Below, piece by piece: positions 53,601-62,001 of a stretch of DNA of 64,000 nucleotides (its first letter is position 1; each line of letters starts with the position of its first letter). The notes under the pieces were generated by a model. It was not told the DNA's origin. It saw only the letters and a list, made by a program, of their open reading frames with translations, and ran no database searches. Both the position numbers and the translations under genes were made by a program. The DNA is from Anaerorhabdus sp036637135. GTDB taxonomy: Bacteria; Bacillota_I; Bacilli_A; Erysipelotrichales; Erysipelotrichaceae. The DNA lies in the NCBI RefSeq assembly GCF_036637135.1, contig NZ_JAVWNC010000002.1, forward strand, positions 10,819 through 74,818, in the 5' to 3' direction.

Positions 53601-54182
53601 TTATTGTTTATTTCTTTTCATATAGATATATGCATCAAAACCCATTTGTTTTGGATATTTAACTTTTTCCCTTTTATATTCCACAAATCCATTTTTCTTA
53701 TAACATTCAATCGCATGAACATTGATCGTAGTTACTTTTAAAATATATTCCGTAAAATCGGTATTTTGAATTAAATATTGTATTAATTGGGTCGCAATAC
53801 CCAAATGATGAAATTTTGGTTCTATACCTAATATATCAATATAAACTTGATTTTCATTAAAATGTAATGGTTCTTCAAATTCTTTCTTAATCATCATTGC
53901 GATTGCATATCCTTTGAAAAATCCAGCTGCTTTTTGAAAATTCTTGATATGAATCATTTGTGCTCTTTGATTTCCTGTAACATATGATAAGAATCCAGCA
54001 ATCTCATTATCAATCGTCGCTACCAAATATGCTTCAATATTAATACCTGAGCCTAGCGCATGCGCTACAATATTCGAATTTTCACTTACTATTGACCAAT
54101 CATGTTGAAACGCATGAGCACAGACTTGTGCAAGTACTTTTCGATCATTTTCAATCGCCTTTCTGATGATTATGTTTTCCAT
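53601..54182 (-). CDS. GNAT-family N-acetyltransferase
   Basis: This 193-residue protein has the GNAT core: a beta strand with VYIDILGIEPKFHHLGIATQLI (motif A, acetyl-CoA pyrophosphate loop) at about 112-133, and NVHAIECYKKNGFVEY (motif B). The substrate is unknown; small molecules, peptides or proteins are all possible. It is transcribed alone between uvrB and ctpA. Confidence 0.87.
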   Translation of the reverse strand: MENIIIRKAIENDRKVLAQVCAHAFQHDWSIVSENSNIVAHALGSGINIEAYLVATIDNEIAGFLSYVTGNQRAQMIHIKNFQKAAGFFKGYAIAMMIKKEFEEPLHFNENQVYIDILGIEPKFHHLGIATQLIQYLIQNTDFTEYILKVTTINVHAIECYKKNGFVEYKREKVKYPKQMGFDAYIYMKRNKQ

Positions 54183-54355
54183 AGTTGTATCTCCTTAGAT
54201 TGCTTAATGATACCACACAAGAAAATAGATTTGTTGTACAAATCATTCATAAAATCCTTAATAGATTGTCAAATCTGTTTCTTGCAAAATTTATTTCTAT
54301 ATTGAGGCAAAATATTGCCTTGTTACTTTGATATTGGAGAGCTATCAAAAGATAA

Positions 54356-54377
54356 AAAGCTAGATTTCTCTAGCTTT
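54356..54377 (-). terminator. Intrinsic terminator of ctpA
   Basis: A perfect 9-bp stem AAAGCTAGA/TCTAGCTTT with a 4-base loop overlaps the ctpA stop and is followed by TTATCTTTTG on the minus strand. Confidence 0.85.
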
Positions 54378-55899
54378 AGTTTTGCTTACCTTGTGCTAAT
54401 ATATCTACCGCTGCGGTCAATTGTGCATCCTTCGCTTCATTTAGTGAATATTCCTTAACTACAGAAGATACTAACACTTCAAATGTACTCTTATCTAAAA
54501 TACCATCTACTGTAATATCACGGTCTGTTTCAAATTGTTTTAATGCCGCCAAAGTTGATTTATCAAAATATCCATCTGTTCTATCTACTGTGTAATCAAG
54601 ATAATCCAATCCTTCTTGTAGTATACGAACATAATTTGATACTTGATCAATTGTAAATGAATCTTCATCTTCCATTGGTAAGTATGCTTCATATAAAATA
54701 TCGTGTAACTTAACTTCTATATCCGGTACAATACCAACTCCATCAATTGAAGTTCCATTTGGTGATAACCATTTTGATGAAGTATATTTCAATGCTGAAC
54801 CATCTGTAAATGGTTGAGTAACTTGAACAGTTCCTTTTCCATAACTTGTTGTTCCAAGTGTTGTAACATCATCTCTTAGTTCCAATAACGCAAGTGTTAA
54901 TACTTCTGACGCACTTGCAGTTTGTTCATTAGTTAAGACAATAATATCTTCAATGTTGGCGTATTTACCACCCGTTGATGTTGTCTCTCTAATACTACCA
55001 TCCGCATATTCTTGTTGCATTACCACAACATCTTTATCCACAAAATAACTAACTACATCTACAAAAGCATCCAAATAACCTCCACCATTATCTCTTAAGT
55101 CAATGATGAGTTTTTTCATTCCTGCTTCACTCATATCATCTAAATAGGCTTCAACTTCATATCCTGTTGAATCACCAAAACCATAGATTTCTAAGTATCC
55201 TATGTCATCTTGCATCATCTTACCATAGGCTGTACCATTTACTTCTCTACGTGTTATATCGATTGTAATAGGCTTGCCTTCTCTTATAAATTCGATAGAG
55301 ACCTTGGTACCACTTTCACCACGTACTTTATCTTTGATTTCATCTGTTGTTAAGCCTTCTGTCGATACACCATCAATTTTGCTAATAATATCGCCTGGCA
55401 ATACTCCTGCTTCTTCCGCTGGAGAATTTTTAAATACTCGATTAATTACATAGACACCTTCATTTGTTGTGTATTGTACCCCAATACCAACAAAATTCAT
55501 ATTAATTGATTGTGTAAAGTTATTTAACTCATCATTTGAGAAATAAGTTGTGTGGGGATCTACTTCACTTGTTGACATACCATATAATGCACGATCTAGT
55601 AAATGATCTTTGATTTCTGGATCATCTTTTGCAAAATACCAACTGTTACTTAATATATCCATTACATAATCAATTTTAGATGCATCTTGTTGCTCCTCAG
55701 GTTGATTGAATCGAACAGTTCCTGATGTACCAATTAACCAGCCAACAATAAAAACAAAGATCATACTGACTACAATAAAGACTGTAAATAATCTTTTTTG
55801 AAATCTTTGTTCCTTCTTTTCAGCTTCATCTGGCCATATATGACGTTCTAATTTAATACGAACCTTATTGTCATCTTCTTTTTTTTCTTCATTAGTCAT
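54376..55899 (-). CDS. ctpA: Carboxy-terminal processing protease with peptidoglycan-binding domain
   Basis: This 507-residue S41 protease is anchored by one N-terminal helix (about 33-55). A PDZ domain (about 120-200, GVLPGDIISKIDG) precedes the catalytic domain: LRDNGGGYLDAF, nucleophile Ser in QTASASEVL and Lys in TSYGKGTVQ. A C-terminal peptidoglycan-binding domain (about 420-490) targets it to the wall. It directly follows the ftsE-ftsX-M23 peptidase genes, so it probably trims or controls the secreted wall hydrolase. A small terminator separates it from that operon. Confidence 0.93.
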   Translation of the reverse strand: MTNEEKKEDDNKVRIKLERHIWPDEAEKKEQRFQKRLFTVFIVVSMIFVFIVGWLIGTSGTVRFNQPEEQQDASKIDYVMDILSNSWYFAKDDPEIKDHLLDRALYGMSTSEVDPHTTYFSNDELNNFTQSINMNFVGIGVQYTTNEGVYVINRVFKNSPAEEAGVLPGDIISKIDGVSTEGLTTDEIKDKVRGESGTKVSIEFIREGKPITIDITRREVNGTAYGKMMQDDIGYLEIYGFGDSTGYEVEAYLDDMSEAGMKKLIIDLRDNGGGYLDAFVDVVSYFVDKDVVVMQQEYADGSIRETTSTGGKYANIEDIIVLTNEQTASASEVLTLALLELRDDVTTLGTTSYGKGTVQVTQPFTDGSALKYTSSKWLSPNGTSIDGVGIVPDIEVKLHDILYEAYLPMEDEDSFTIDQVSNYVRILQEGLDYLDYTVDRTDGYFDKSTLAALKQFETDRDITVDGILDKSTFEVLVSSVVKEYSLNEAKDAQLTAAVDILAQGKQN

Positions 55900-55944
55900 A
55901 ATTCATACCTCACGTATTTAATTTTATCATAAAACACAACAAAA

Positions 55945-55960
55945 GGAGCATTACTGCTCC
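55945..55960 (-). terminator. Intrinsic terminator of ftsE-ftsX-M23
   Basis: A perfect 6-bp stem GGAGCA/TGCTCC with a 4-base loop is followed by TTTTGTTGTG on the minus strand. Confidence 0.8.
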
Positions 55961-55967
55961 CACTTTA

Positions 55968-57332
55968 TTAAAATACTTCTTCTGGTCTCATTCGACATGG
56001 TGCTCCACGATTTGCACAAGTCGTTCCAAGTCCGCTTTCACCCCAACCTGTACCAAATGCTAAATCACCATTCCAAGATTCAATATATTCATACAATGAC
56101 ATTGAACCTAACTTAAATACTTCTACATGGACATGGTTTCCTGATGAATTTCCAGAACTTCCAACTCGTCCAATTGTATCTCCTTGAAGCACATTTGAAT
56201 TTTGTGCTATAGGTGAACCTTGTTGCATATGCAAATACTTAATAGCGTATAGAGTATCACCAATTTTTGTTAATAAGTAAACTTGGTTTCCTCCGCCACG
56301 ACTACCACCTTGTGCTTCTCCACAACTATTCCCTAAACCACCGATAGATGGGCATCCATCAGCACTTTTGATAATAACTCCATTACCTGCAGCACGAATC
56401 GCAACCCCACCACCTGGTGCAAAGTCAGTCCCTAAGTGTGTAGCACCATTTGGATAAGCCCATGTACCTGCAGATATTCTTCCACCACTAACTGGTCTTA
56501 AGAATCCTGAAGAACTTGGAATATTATTGATTGAATCTTTCATTGCAGCTAAATCCTTTTTGATTTGTGCAATGTTACCTGCGATACGATTTCCTTCAGC
56601 TTCTAATTCTACTTCTCTTTTTTGTGATTCTTCTTTCGCTACTTCAGCTCTACGTTTCATAACAATAATTTCATTTTGCTTTGTAACTACTTCAGCTTTT
56701 GCAGTTTCTAAGTCCGCTTTATCTATTTCTAATTGCGCTTTTGCAGCAGTTAATTCATCAATGAGGGTCTTCAAACTTTCTTTGACACTATCATCATAAC
56801 TCGCAATATCACTTAAACCATTCGTTCTACGAATTAAATCATTTAAGTCTTTTGCACCCATAACAATATCAATATATTGATTCAAACGCATTGTCGATTG
56901 GCTCGCAACCATACGATCCTTCATCTTTTGTTTTAGTGCTTCAACTTCTGCTTCTTTTTGAGTAATTTCAGTTTGTTTTGTTTCAATTTCTACTATTTTT
57001 ACTGAGATTTGTTCATTTAATGCTGCAATCTCACCATTAAGTACAGAGATTTTAGATTCATATCCTTTAATCTCTTCACCATACTTTTTAATGTCTTTTG
57101 CAATGGCAGCTCTTTCTGCTTCTATCGCTGCTAATTCCTGTGCTAAAGAACTACTTTGATCACTCATGTATTGAACATATCCATCACATGCAGTTTTCTC
57201 TTCTGCTGTTAAATCATCTCTTGAACATTTTGTGTTCCAGTCGCTTGTATTACTATAATCTTCAGCAATTACAGGAACTACAACACCTAAAACCATTAAA
57301 CCGCTTAATAATAATTTAATTAATTTCTTCAT
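55968..57332 (-). CDS. Secreted coiled-coil M23 peptidase (EnvC/PcsB-like partner of FtsEX)
   Basis: This 454-residue exported protein has a signal peptide ending at about residue 23 (VVPVIAEDY), two long coiled-coil stretches (about 50-130 and 175-270), and a C-terminal M23 domain (about 290-430). The zinc ligands are in THLGTDFAPG and GNHVHVEV, so the enzyme should be active. The C-terminus has an unusual pair of cysteines (TTCANRGAPC). The start MKKLIKL has AAGGTGG 8 bases upstream and overlaps the ftsX stop (TAATG). FtsEX normally activates such coiled-coil hydrolases at the division site. Confidence 0.9.
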   Translation of the reverse strand: MKKLIKLLLSGLMVLGVVVPVIAEDYSNTSDWNTKCSRDDLTAEEKTACDGYVQYMSDQSSSLAQELAAIEAERAAIAKDIKKYGEEIKGYESKISVLNGEIAALNEQISVKIVEIETKQTEITQKEAEVEALKQKMKDRMVASQSTMRLNQYIDIVMGAKDLNDLIRRTNGLSDIASYDDSVKESLKTLIDELTAAKAQLEIDKADLETAKAEVVTKQNEIIVMKRRAEVAKEESQKREVELEAEGNRIAGNIAQIKKDLAAMKDSINNIPSSSGFLRPVSGGRISAGTWAYPNGATHLGTDFAPGGGVAIRAAGNGVIIKSADGCPSIGGLGNSCGEAQGGSRGGGNQVYLLTKIGDTLYAIKYLHMQQGSPIAQNSNVLQGDTIGRVGSSGNSSGNHVHVEVFKLGSMSLYEYIESWNGDLAFGTGWGESGLGTTCANRGAPCRMRPEEVF

Positions 57333-58237
57333 TATCGTTTCCACCTTAAATATTTAGTTACTGATAAGAAACTACCGATTAATCCAACTAGCATTCCTAC
57401 TACAAGTAATAGTAATGATATTTGTAAAACAAATGGATGTGGCGGTATCATAATAAACATACTTGAAATCAAGATACCATTTAATTTTGAATAAGCGAAG
57501 ATATAACCAAATATTGTTGCGAAGATTGGAATAATTGCACCTAATGCACCAATAATCATACCTTCTACAACAAATGGTGCTCTAATAAATCCATTCTTAG
57601 CTCCAACATTTCTCATAATCGCAATTTCATTTGCACGAGCTAATATAGTCACTTTAATTGTATTTTGGATTAAGAAGATTGCGAGTAGACTTAGTGCTAC
57701 TACAATCACAAATCCACCAGTTCTTACTGAATCTAATGCATTAACTAACATGACAGAACTATCTCCACCATAGTTAATTGTATCTACTCCTTCAATTGCT
57801 TCTATTTGTGTTGCAATTGGTTTTAAATCACTACCATCCGTTACTTTTACATAATAGGCATGATGCATTGGATTATCTTCACGATAAGATTCAAAGATTT
57901 CTTTTTCATGGTCATCTGTGAAACTTGCAATAAAATAATCTAGTTCTTCTTCTTTACTTGAGAATGTAACTGCTTCAACTCCAGGAATTTCTTGGATTGA
58001 TAATCCAATACGATCAATGTTCTCTTGTGCTTCACTGTCGTAGCCAATCATAACTGATATTTGAACTTCACCTTCGATTTTATTTGTCATAGAGTTTACA
58101 TTGACTGTAAAAATAACGAAGATACTTATAATAATTAATGTAATTGTTACTGCTGATGCTGATGAGATTGACATCGCTGCATGACGTCCTACTCCAAAGA
58201 AGCCTTCTTTAATATGTCTAAAAAATCTACTGAACAT
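57332..58237 (-). CDS. ftsX: Cell division ABC permease FtsX
   Basis: This 301-residue membrane protein has four helices (about residues 23-45, 175-200, 225-250 and 270-293) and one large outer loop, the FtsX pattern. NMFSRFFRHIKEGFFGVGRH before the first helix is typical. The start MFSRFF has AAGGAGG 11 bases upstream and overlaps ftsE by 11 bases; the longer open frame has no site. It transmits ATP-driven motion to the secreted peptidase encoded next. Confidence 0.94.
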   Translation of the reverse strand: MFSRFFRHIKEGFFGVGRHAAMSISSASAVTITLIIISIFVIFTVNVNSMTNKIEGEVQISVMIGYDSEAQENIDRIGLSIQEIPGVEAVTFSSKEEELDYFIASFTDDHEKEIFESYREDNPMHHAYYVKVTDGSDLKPIATQIEAIEGVDTINYGGDSSVMLVNALDSVRTGGFVIVVALSLLAIFLIQNTIKVTILARANEIAIMRNVGAKNGFIRAPFVVEGMIIGALGAIIPIFATIFGYIFAYSKLNGILISSMFIMIPPHPFVLQISLLLLVVGMLVGLIGSFLSVTKYLRWKR

Positions 58238-58922
58238 GTTTAATATAGCCTCCTTCAGATAAGTCTGCCGCAACATGACCATTCTCTAATACAATCGTTC
58301 TTTTACGATGTTTATTAACTAACGTAATGTCATGTGTAACCATTAAGATAGTTGTATCTTCTTCACGATTGATTTTTTCTAGTAATGACATGATTTCATC
58401 TGATTTCACAGGATCGAGGTTCCCTGTAGGTTCATCTGCAATTAACACTTTAGGTTTATTCGCAATCGCACGAGCAATCGCAACCCTTTGTTGTTGCCCC
58501 CCGGATAATTCATTTGGAAATGAACTCCCCTTATCATCTAATCCTACAAGATTCATAACTTGACGAACACGATGACGGATAATATCTTTCTTCATATTTA
58601 TTACTTCTAATGCATATGAAATATTTTCAAATACTGTCTTTGCTTCTAATAAACGGAAGTCTTGGAAAACAACTCCTATATTTCTTCTGTATAAAGGAAC
58701 TCTTGAGTGTTTTAATTTGCCAACATCAATTCCTACAACATTAACATTTCCCTTTGTTGGCACTTCTTCACCATCAAGTAGTTTTATTAAAGTTGACTTA
58801 CCAGAACCTGTCGGACCAATGATATAGACAAATTCTCCCTGTTTGATTTCTAAATTGATATCATACAAAGCATTTACACCATTTTTATATGTTTTATTAA
58901 CACCAGTTAAAGTAATCATCAC
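58227..58922 (-). CDS. ftsE: Cell division ATP-binding protein FtsE
   Basis: This 231-residue ATPase has Walker A GPTGSGKSTL, signature LSGGQQQR and Walker B LIADEPTGNLD. The N-terminus (MITLTGVNKTYKNGVNALYDI) and neighbour ftsX identify it as FtsE. First gene of ftsE-ftsX-M23 peptidase. Confidence 0.95.
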   Translation of the reverse strand: MMITLTGVNKTYKNGVNALYDINLEIKQGEFVYIIGPTGSGKSTLIKLLDGEEVPTKGNVNVVGIDVGKLKHSRVPLYRRNIGVVFQDFRLLEAKTVFENISYALEVINMKKDIIRHRVRQVMNLVGLDDKGSSFPNELSGGQQQRVAIARAIANKPKVLIADEPTGNLDPVKSDEIMSLLEKINREEDTTILMVTHDITLVNKHRKRTIVLENGHVAADLSEGGYIKHVQ

Positions 58923-58941
58923 ACTATCTCCTAACTAACAT

Positions 58942-58950
58942 ATTATATCA
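58942..58950 (-). promoter_or_regulatory. Extended -10 promoter of ftsE
   Basis: The minus strand reads TGA-TATAAT, 19 bases before the ftsE ATG and just behind yitT. A weak ACCGT/ACGGT hairpin (58953-58969) precedes it, so some yitT read-through is possible. Confidence 0.55.
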
Positions 58951-58958
58951 CAACCGTT

Positions 58959-59807
58959 TTAAACACGGTATCCAAAACTAAAACCTTCACCATGTACATC
59001 TGTTGTATCTGTGGTGATAATAAATGCCTTTGGATCAATTTCATTCACAATATCTATGAGTTGTGGATATTGTCCTTGTGATACCACCGCAAGGATGACA
59101 TTCTTCTCATCATTTGTATAACCACCGCGTGCTTTGGTAATTGTTGTACCACGATCCAAACGTTCGTGAATTGTAGCAGATATTTTTTCATAATCAGCGG
59201 ATATAATTTGCACTGATTTGGATTCTTGTCCCCCAACAACTAAAACTTTATCTATCGCAAAGCTAGTTGCAAACACCGAGATGATGCCCACTAAAACAGT
59301 TTCTAAGTTGTATGCAAATAAACCTAATAAAACTGTCAAACAATCTGTTATAAGAATAAGTTTAGCGATTGGTATATTGGTATATTTATGAATTACTAAT
59401 GGTGGTATATCCATTCCACCTGTACTAGATCCTGTACGAATAACTAAACCAATTCCTACCCCTGCAATTAATCCACCATAAAGTGATGCTAGAATTGGAT
59501 CAAGATTTGCAGGTGGTGTTAAAAACTGAGCAGTTAGTGATAAAAAGATTGGATAAATAAATGAACTCACAACTGTTTTCACTGCGAAATCTTTTCCTAA
59601 TAAAATCCATCCCACAAAAAACAACCCCACAACCAATGCATTTACCATGACATCCGTTGGTATTAAAATAAACGAATGGAGCGCTACCGCAATACCTGCA
59701 ACTCCCCCAGACAAAATATTATAAGGTAAGATAAAATATCCTACAGCTAACGCTAGTAAAAAGTTTCCAAATAATATGTAAAAAGTATTCCTTATATTAA
59801 ACTTCAT
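58959..59807 (-). CDS. YitT-family membrane protein
   Basis: This 282-residue protein has five to six helices in the first 180 residues (GGVAGIAVALHSF, GGLIAGVGIGLVIRTGSSTGGMDI are typical of the YitT/DUF161 fold) and a C-terminal cytoplasmic DUF2179 domain of about 80 residues (VILAVVSQGQYPQLIDIVNEIDP). Function is not established. GAGGTGG lies 4 bases before the chosen ATG. It is divergent from the VanZ-like gene. Confidence 0.9.
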   Translation of the reverse strand: MKFNIRNTFYILFGNFLLALAVGYFILPYNILSGGVAGIAVALHSFILIPTDVMVNALVVGLFFVGWILLGKDFAVKTVVSSFIYPIFLSLTAQFLTPPANLDPILASLYGGLIAGVGIGLVIRTGSSTGGMDIPPLVIHKYTNIPIAKLILITDCLTVLLGLFAYNLETVLVGIISVFATSFAIDKVLVVGGQESKSVQIISADYEKISATIHERLDRGTTITKARGGYTNDEKNVILAVVSQGQYPQLIDIVNEIDPKAFIITTDTTDVHGEGFSFGYRV

Positions 59808-59890
59808 GATCCACCTCAAACTTACTGGACTATTATATCATAAACTTTTGGGTATAAATATGGTATGATACATTACTATAGGAGGCTAAC

Positions 59891-60343
59891 ATGAAATTAT
59901 TCAAACGTTATAGTTGGATATTGGTTATTCTTATGATTGCATTCATCTTTGTTAATTCAATGACACCCGCAGTTTCATCAAAAGCACTTAGTGGTAACAT
60001 TACAACAATTATCCTTGATGGATTAAGCTCTATCCAAGTAAATATGGATTATGAAGTATTGCATCATTTCATCCGAAAACTTGCTCATTTTACTGAGTAT
60101 AGTATACTTGGAATCATGGTTGCATTTGCCATCTACGAAAGACCTTTTATAAAATCAAAACTAATAAATTTCGCATGCTTTTTCTTAGTTCCCATCTGTG
60201 ATGAACTTATTCAAAATTTCACACCTGGTCGATCATGTGAAATCACCGATATGCTCATTGACGCTTCTGGTATGATCTTTGGTTGTTTGATACTCATTGG
60301 TATCATCAAACTAACTCATCATTCCTTAAGCAAAAGTAAATAG
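59891..60343 (+). CDS. VanZ-like membrane protein
   Basis: This 150-residue protein has four helices and the VanZ signatures RKLAHFTEYSILG and CDELIQNFTPGRSCEITDMLIDASG. VanZ-type proteins can lower susceptibility to some glycopeptide and lipopeptide drugs, but most members are uncharacterised. AGGAGG lies 8 bases before the ATG. It precedes the large unknown membrane protein gene by 12 bases, so the two are cotranscribed. Confidence 0.9.
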   Translation: MKLFKRYSWILVILMIAFIFVNSMTPAVSSKALSGNITTIILDGLSSIQVNMDYEVLHHFIRKLAHFTEYSILGIMVAFAIYERPFIKSKLINFACFFLVPICDELIQNFTPGRSCEITDMLIDASGMIFGCLILIGIIKLTHHSLSKSK

Positions 60344-60355
60344 AAAGAGGTTTAA

Positions 60356-61936
60356 ATGAAAAACAAGAATTTACTCATTGCCATCGTTGTATTCCTAGTA
60401 TTATCCTTTGGATGCTTCTACGTATTATTACCTGCATTATCAATCCAATCTTACTCTTCACTTGTTATTTTTGGAGGGATTTTATTTGTAACTTATATCG
60501 TTTATACGATTGGTATTAACTTTACTCAACCTTTATCTACAATTAAATCATCATTTTATTTGATGGTTGCGGTAGGTGCTGTCATTGTTGTGGCTGTATT
60601 GGGTAGTGTATTTAATTCCCCAATCTTTATTAGTAAAACCTATGCGACTCGTATTCAAGTAACTGATGGGAATTTTGAACAAGATATTCCTCCTGTTGAC
60701 TTAAATAACTTACCATTACTTGATAAGACAAGTACAGAAAAAGTAGGAGATCGTGTTATGGGACAAATTCCCGAACTCATCTCACAATTCTATGTGTCTG
60801 AACAATACACTCAAATTAGTTACAACGGTCGTCTAGTACGTGTAACACCTCTTGAGTACAATGGGTTCTTCAAATGGTTTGGTAACCGTAACGAAGGTAT
60901 TCCAGGTTATATTATGGTAGATAGTACAACAGGTGAAGCTAGCTTAATTAAATTACCTGAAGGTATGAAATTTGCTGCAAGTGGTTACTTCAATGATAAC
61001 TTACAACGTCACATTCGTTTCCAATATCCAACTGAATTATTATCAACATCTGTGTTTGAAATTGATGATGAAGGTAATCCTTATTATATTACTCCTGTAC
61101 TAAAAGTACGTTGGATTGAAATGTTACCCGATGTAAAAGGTGCTATCCTTACAAATGCAATCGATGGTACTTCAACCTATTACGATGTTAAAGATGTGCC
61201 AAAGTGGGTAGACCATGTTTATCCTGCAAGTCTAGTTATCGAACAAGCTAACTCTTGGGGTTCATATCAAGATGGTTGGTTAAATAGTTTTATCGGTCAA
61301 AAGAATGTACGTACAACAACTCAAGGTTATACATATCTTGCGGATGATACAGATATCTTCGTTTATACAGGTATTACATCTGCAACCGCTGATCAATCCA
61401 ATATCGGATTTATCTTAATTAACTTACGTACAAAAGAAACAAAATTCTATGCAGTTCCAGGAGCTGAAGAATTCAGTGCGATGGCTTCTGCACAAGGAGC
61501 AGTACAAGAAAAAGGATATGTATCAACATTCCCACTTCTTATTAACTTAGATGATCGTCCAACATACCTATCTTCATTAAAAGATAGTGCCGGATTAGTA
61601 AAAGCTTATGCATTTGTTGATGTACAAGACTATCAAAAAGTTAAAGTAACAGACAGTTCGCAAGGATTGATTGCTGCTGCAAAAGCATACCTTCAAATGA
61701 TGGGTGCTACAAACAGTGAATTAGTTGCCGGTACCGCAATAGAAGGTGTTGTAACACAAATTCAAGATGTTGTTATTGATGGTAATACATATTACTTTAT
61801 TACAGTTCAAGATGATCAAACCATCTACAAAGCAATTGTTACTTTAGATGACCGTCTTCCATTTATCCAAGTAGGACAAACCATTTCTTTCTCATCAGTA
61901 AATGGTGAAATCCTAATCATTGATACAATTAAATAA
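60356..61936 (+). CDS. Large membrane protein of unknown function
   Basis: This 526-residue protein starts with three hydrophobic helices (about 5-27, 34-54 and 66-88) followed by a soluble part of about 430 residues, presumably outside the cell. Motifs such as FFKWFGNRNEGIPGYIMVD and VRWIEMLPDVKGAIL are distinctive but I cannot link them to a characterised family. The last 70 residues (GVVTQIQDVVIDGNTYYFITVQDD) look like a small OB-type beta domain. An AAAGAGG site precedes the ATG. It is cotranscribed with the VanZ-like gene and ends in a strong terminator. Confidence 0.8.
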   Translation: MKNKNLLIAIVVFLVLSFGCFYVLLPALSIQSYSSLVIFGGILFVTYIVYTIGINFTQPLSTIKSSFYLMVAVGAVIVVAVLGSVFNSPIFISKTYATRIQVTDGNFEQDIPPVDLNNLPLLDKTSTEKVGDRVMGQIPELISQFYVSEQYTQISYNGRLVRVTPLEYNGFFKWFGNRNEGIPGYIMVDSTTGEASLIKLPEGMKFAASGYFNDNLQRHIRFQYPTELLSTSVFEIDDEGNPYYITPVLKVRWIEMLPDVKGAILTNAIDGTSTYYDVKDVPKWVDHVYPASLVIEQANSWGSYQDGWLNSFIGQKNVRTTTQGYTYLADDTDIFVYTGITSATADQSNIGFILINLRTKETKFYAVPGAEEFSAMASAQGAVQEKGYVSTFPLLINLDDRPTYLSSLKDSAGLVKAYAFVDVQDYQKVKVTDSSQGLIAAAKAYLQMMGATNSELVAGTAIEGVVTQIQDVVIDGNTYYFITVQDDQTIYKAIVTLDDRLPFIQVGQTISFSSVNGEILIIDTIK

Positions 61937-61942
61937 ACTTAG

Positions 61943-61973
61943 AAATCTACTAAATCTTTACTTTAGTAGATTT
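61943..61973 (+). terminator. Intrinsic terminator of the VanZ-unknown protein operon
   Basis: A perfect 12-bp stem AAATCTACTAAA/TTTAGTAGATTT with a 7-base loop is followed by TTATTTTATT. Confidence 0.92.
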
Positions 61974-61989
61974 TTATTTTATTAACCCC

Positions 61990-61995
61990 TATAAT
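61990..61995 (+). promoter_or_regulatory. Consensus -10 box directly before the phosphoesterase ATG
   Basis: TATAAT lies only 6 bases before the ATG at 62002, with no ribosome binding site in between. If used, transcription would start at about the A of the ATG, giving a leaderless mRNA. No clear -35 is seen. Confidence 0.4.
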
Positions 61996-62001
61996 AAACC
62001 T

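Noticed and set aside
54305..54320. AGGCAA/TTGCCT hairpin as a terminator or operator
   Set aside because: Short stem, no T run on the gene-bearing strand, and no link to a promoter was evident.
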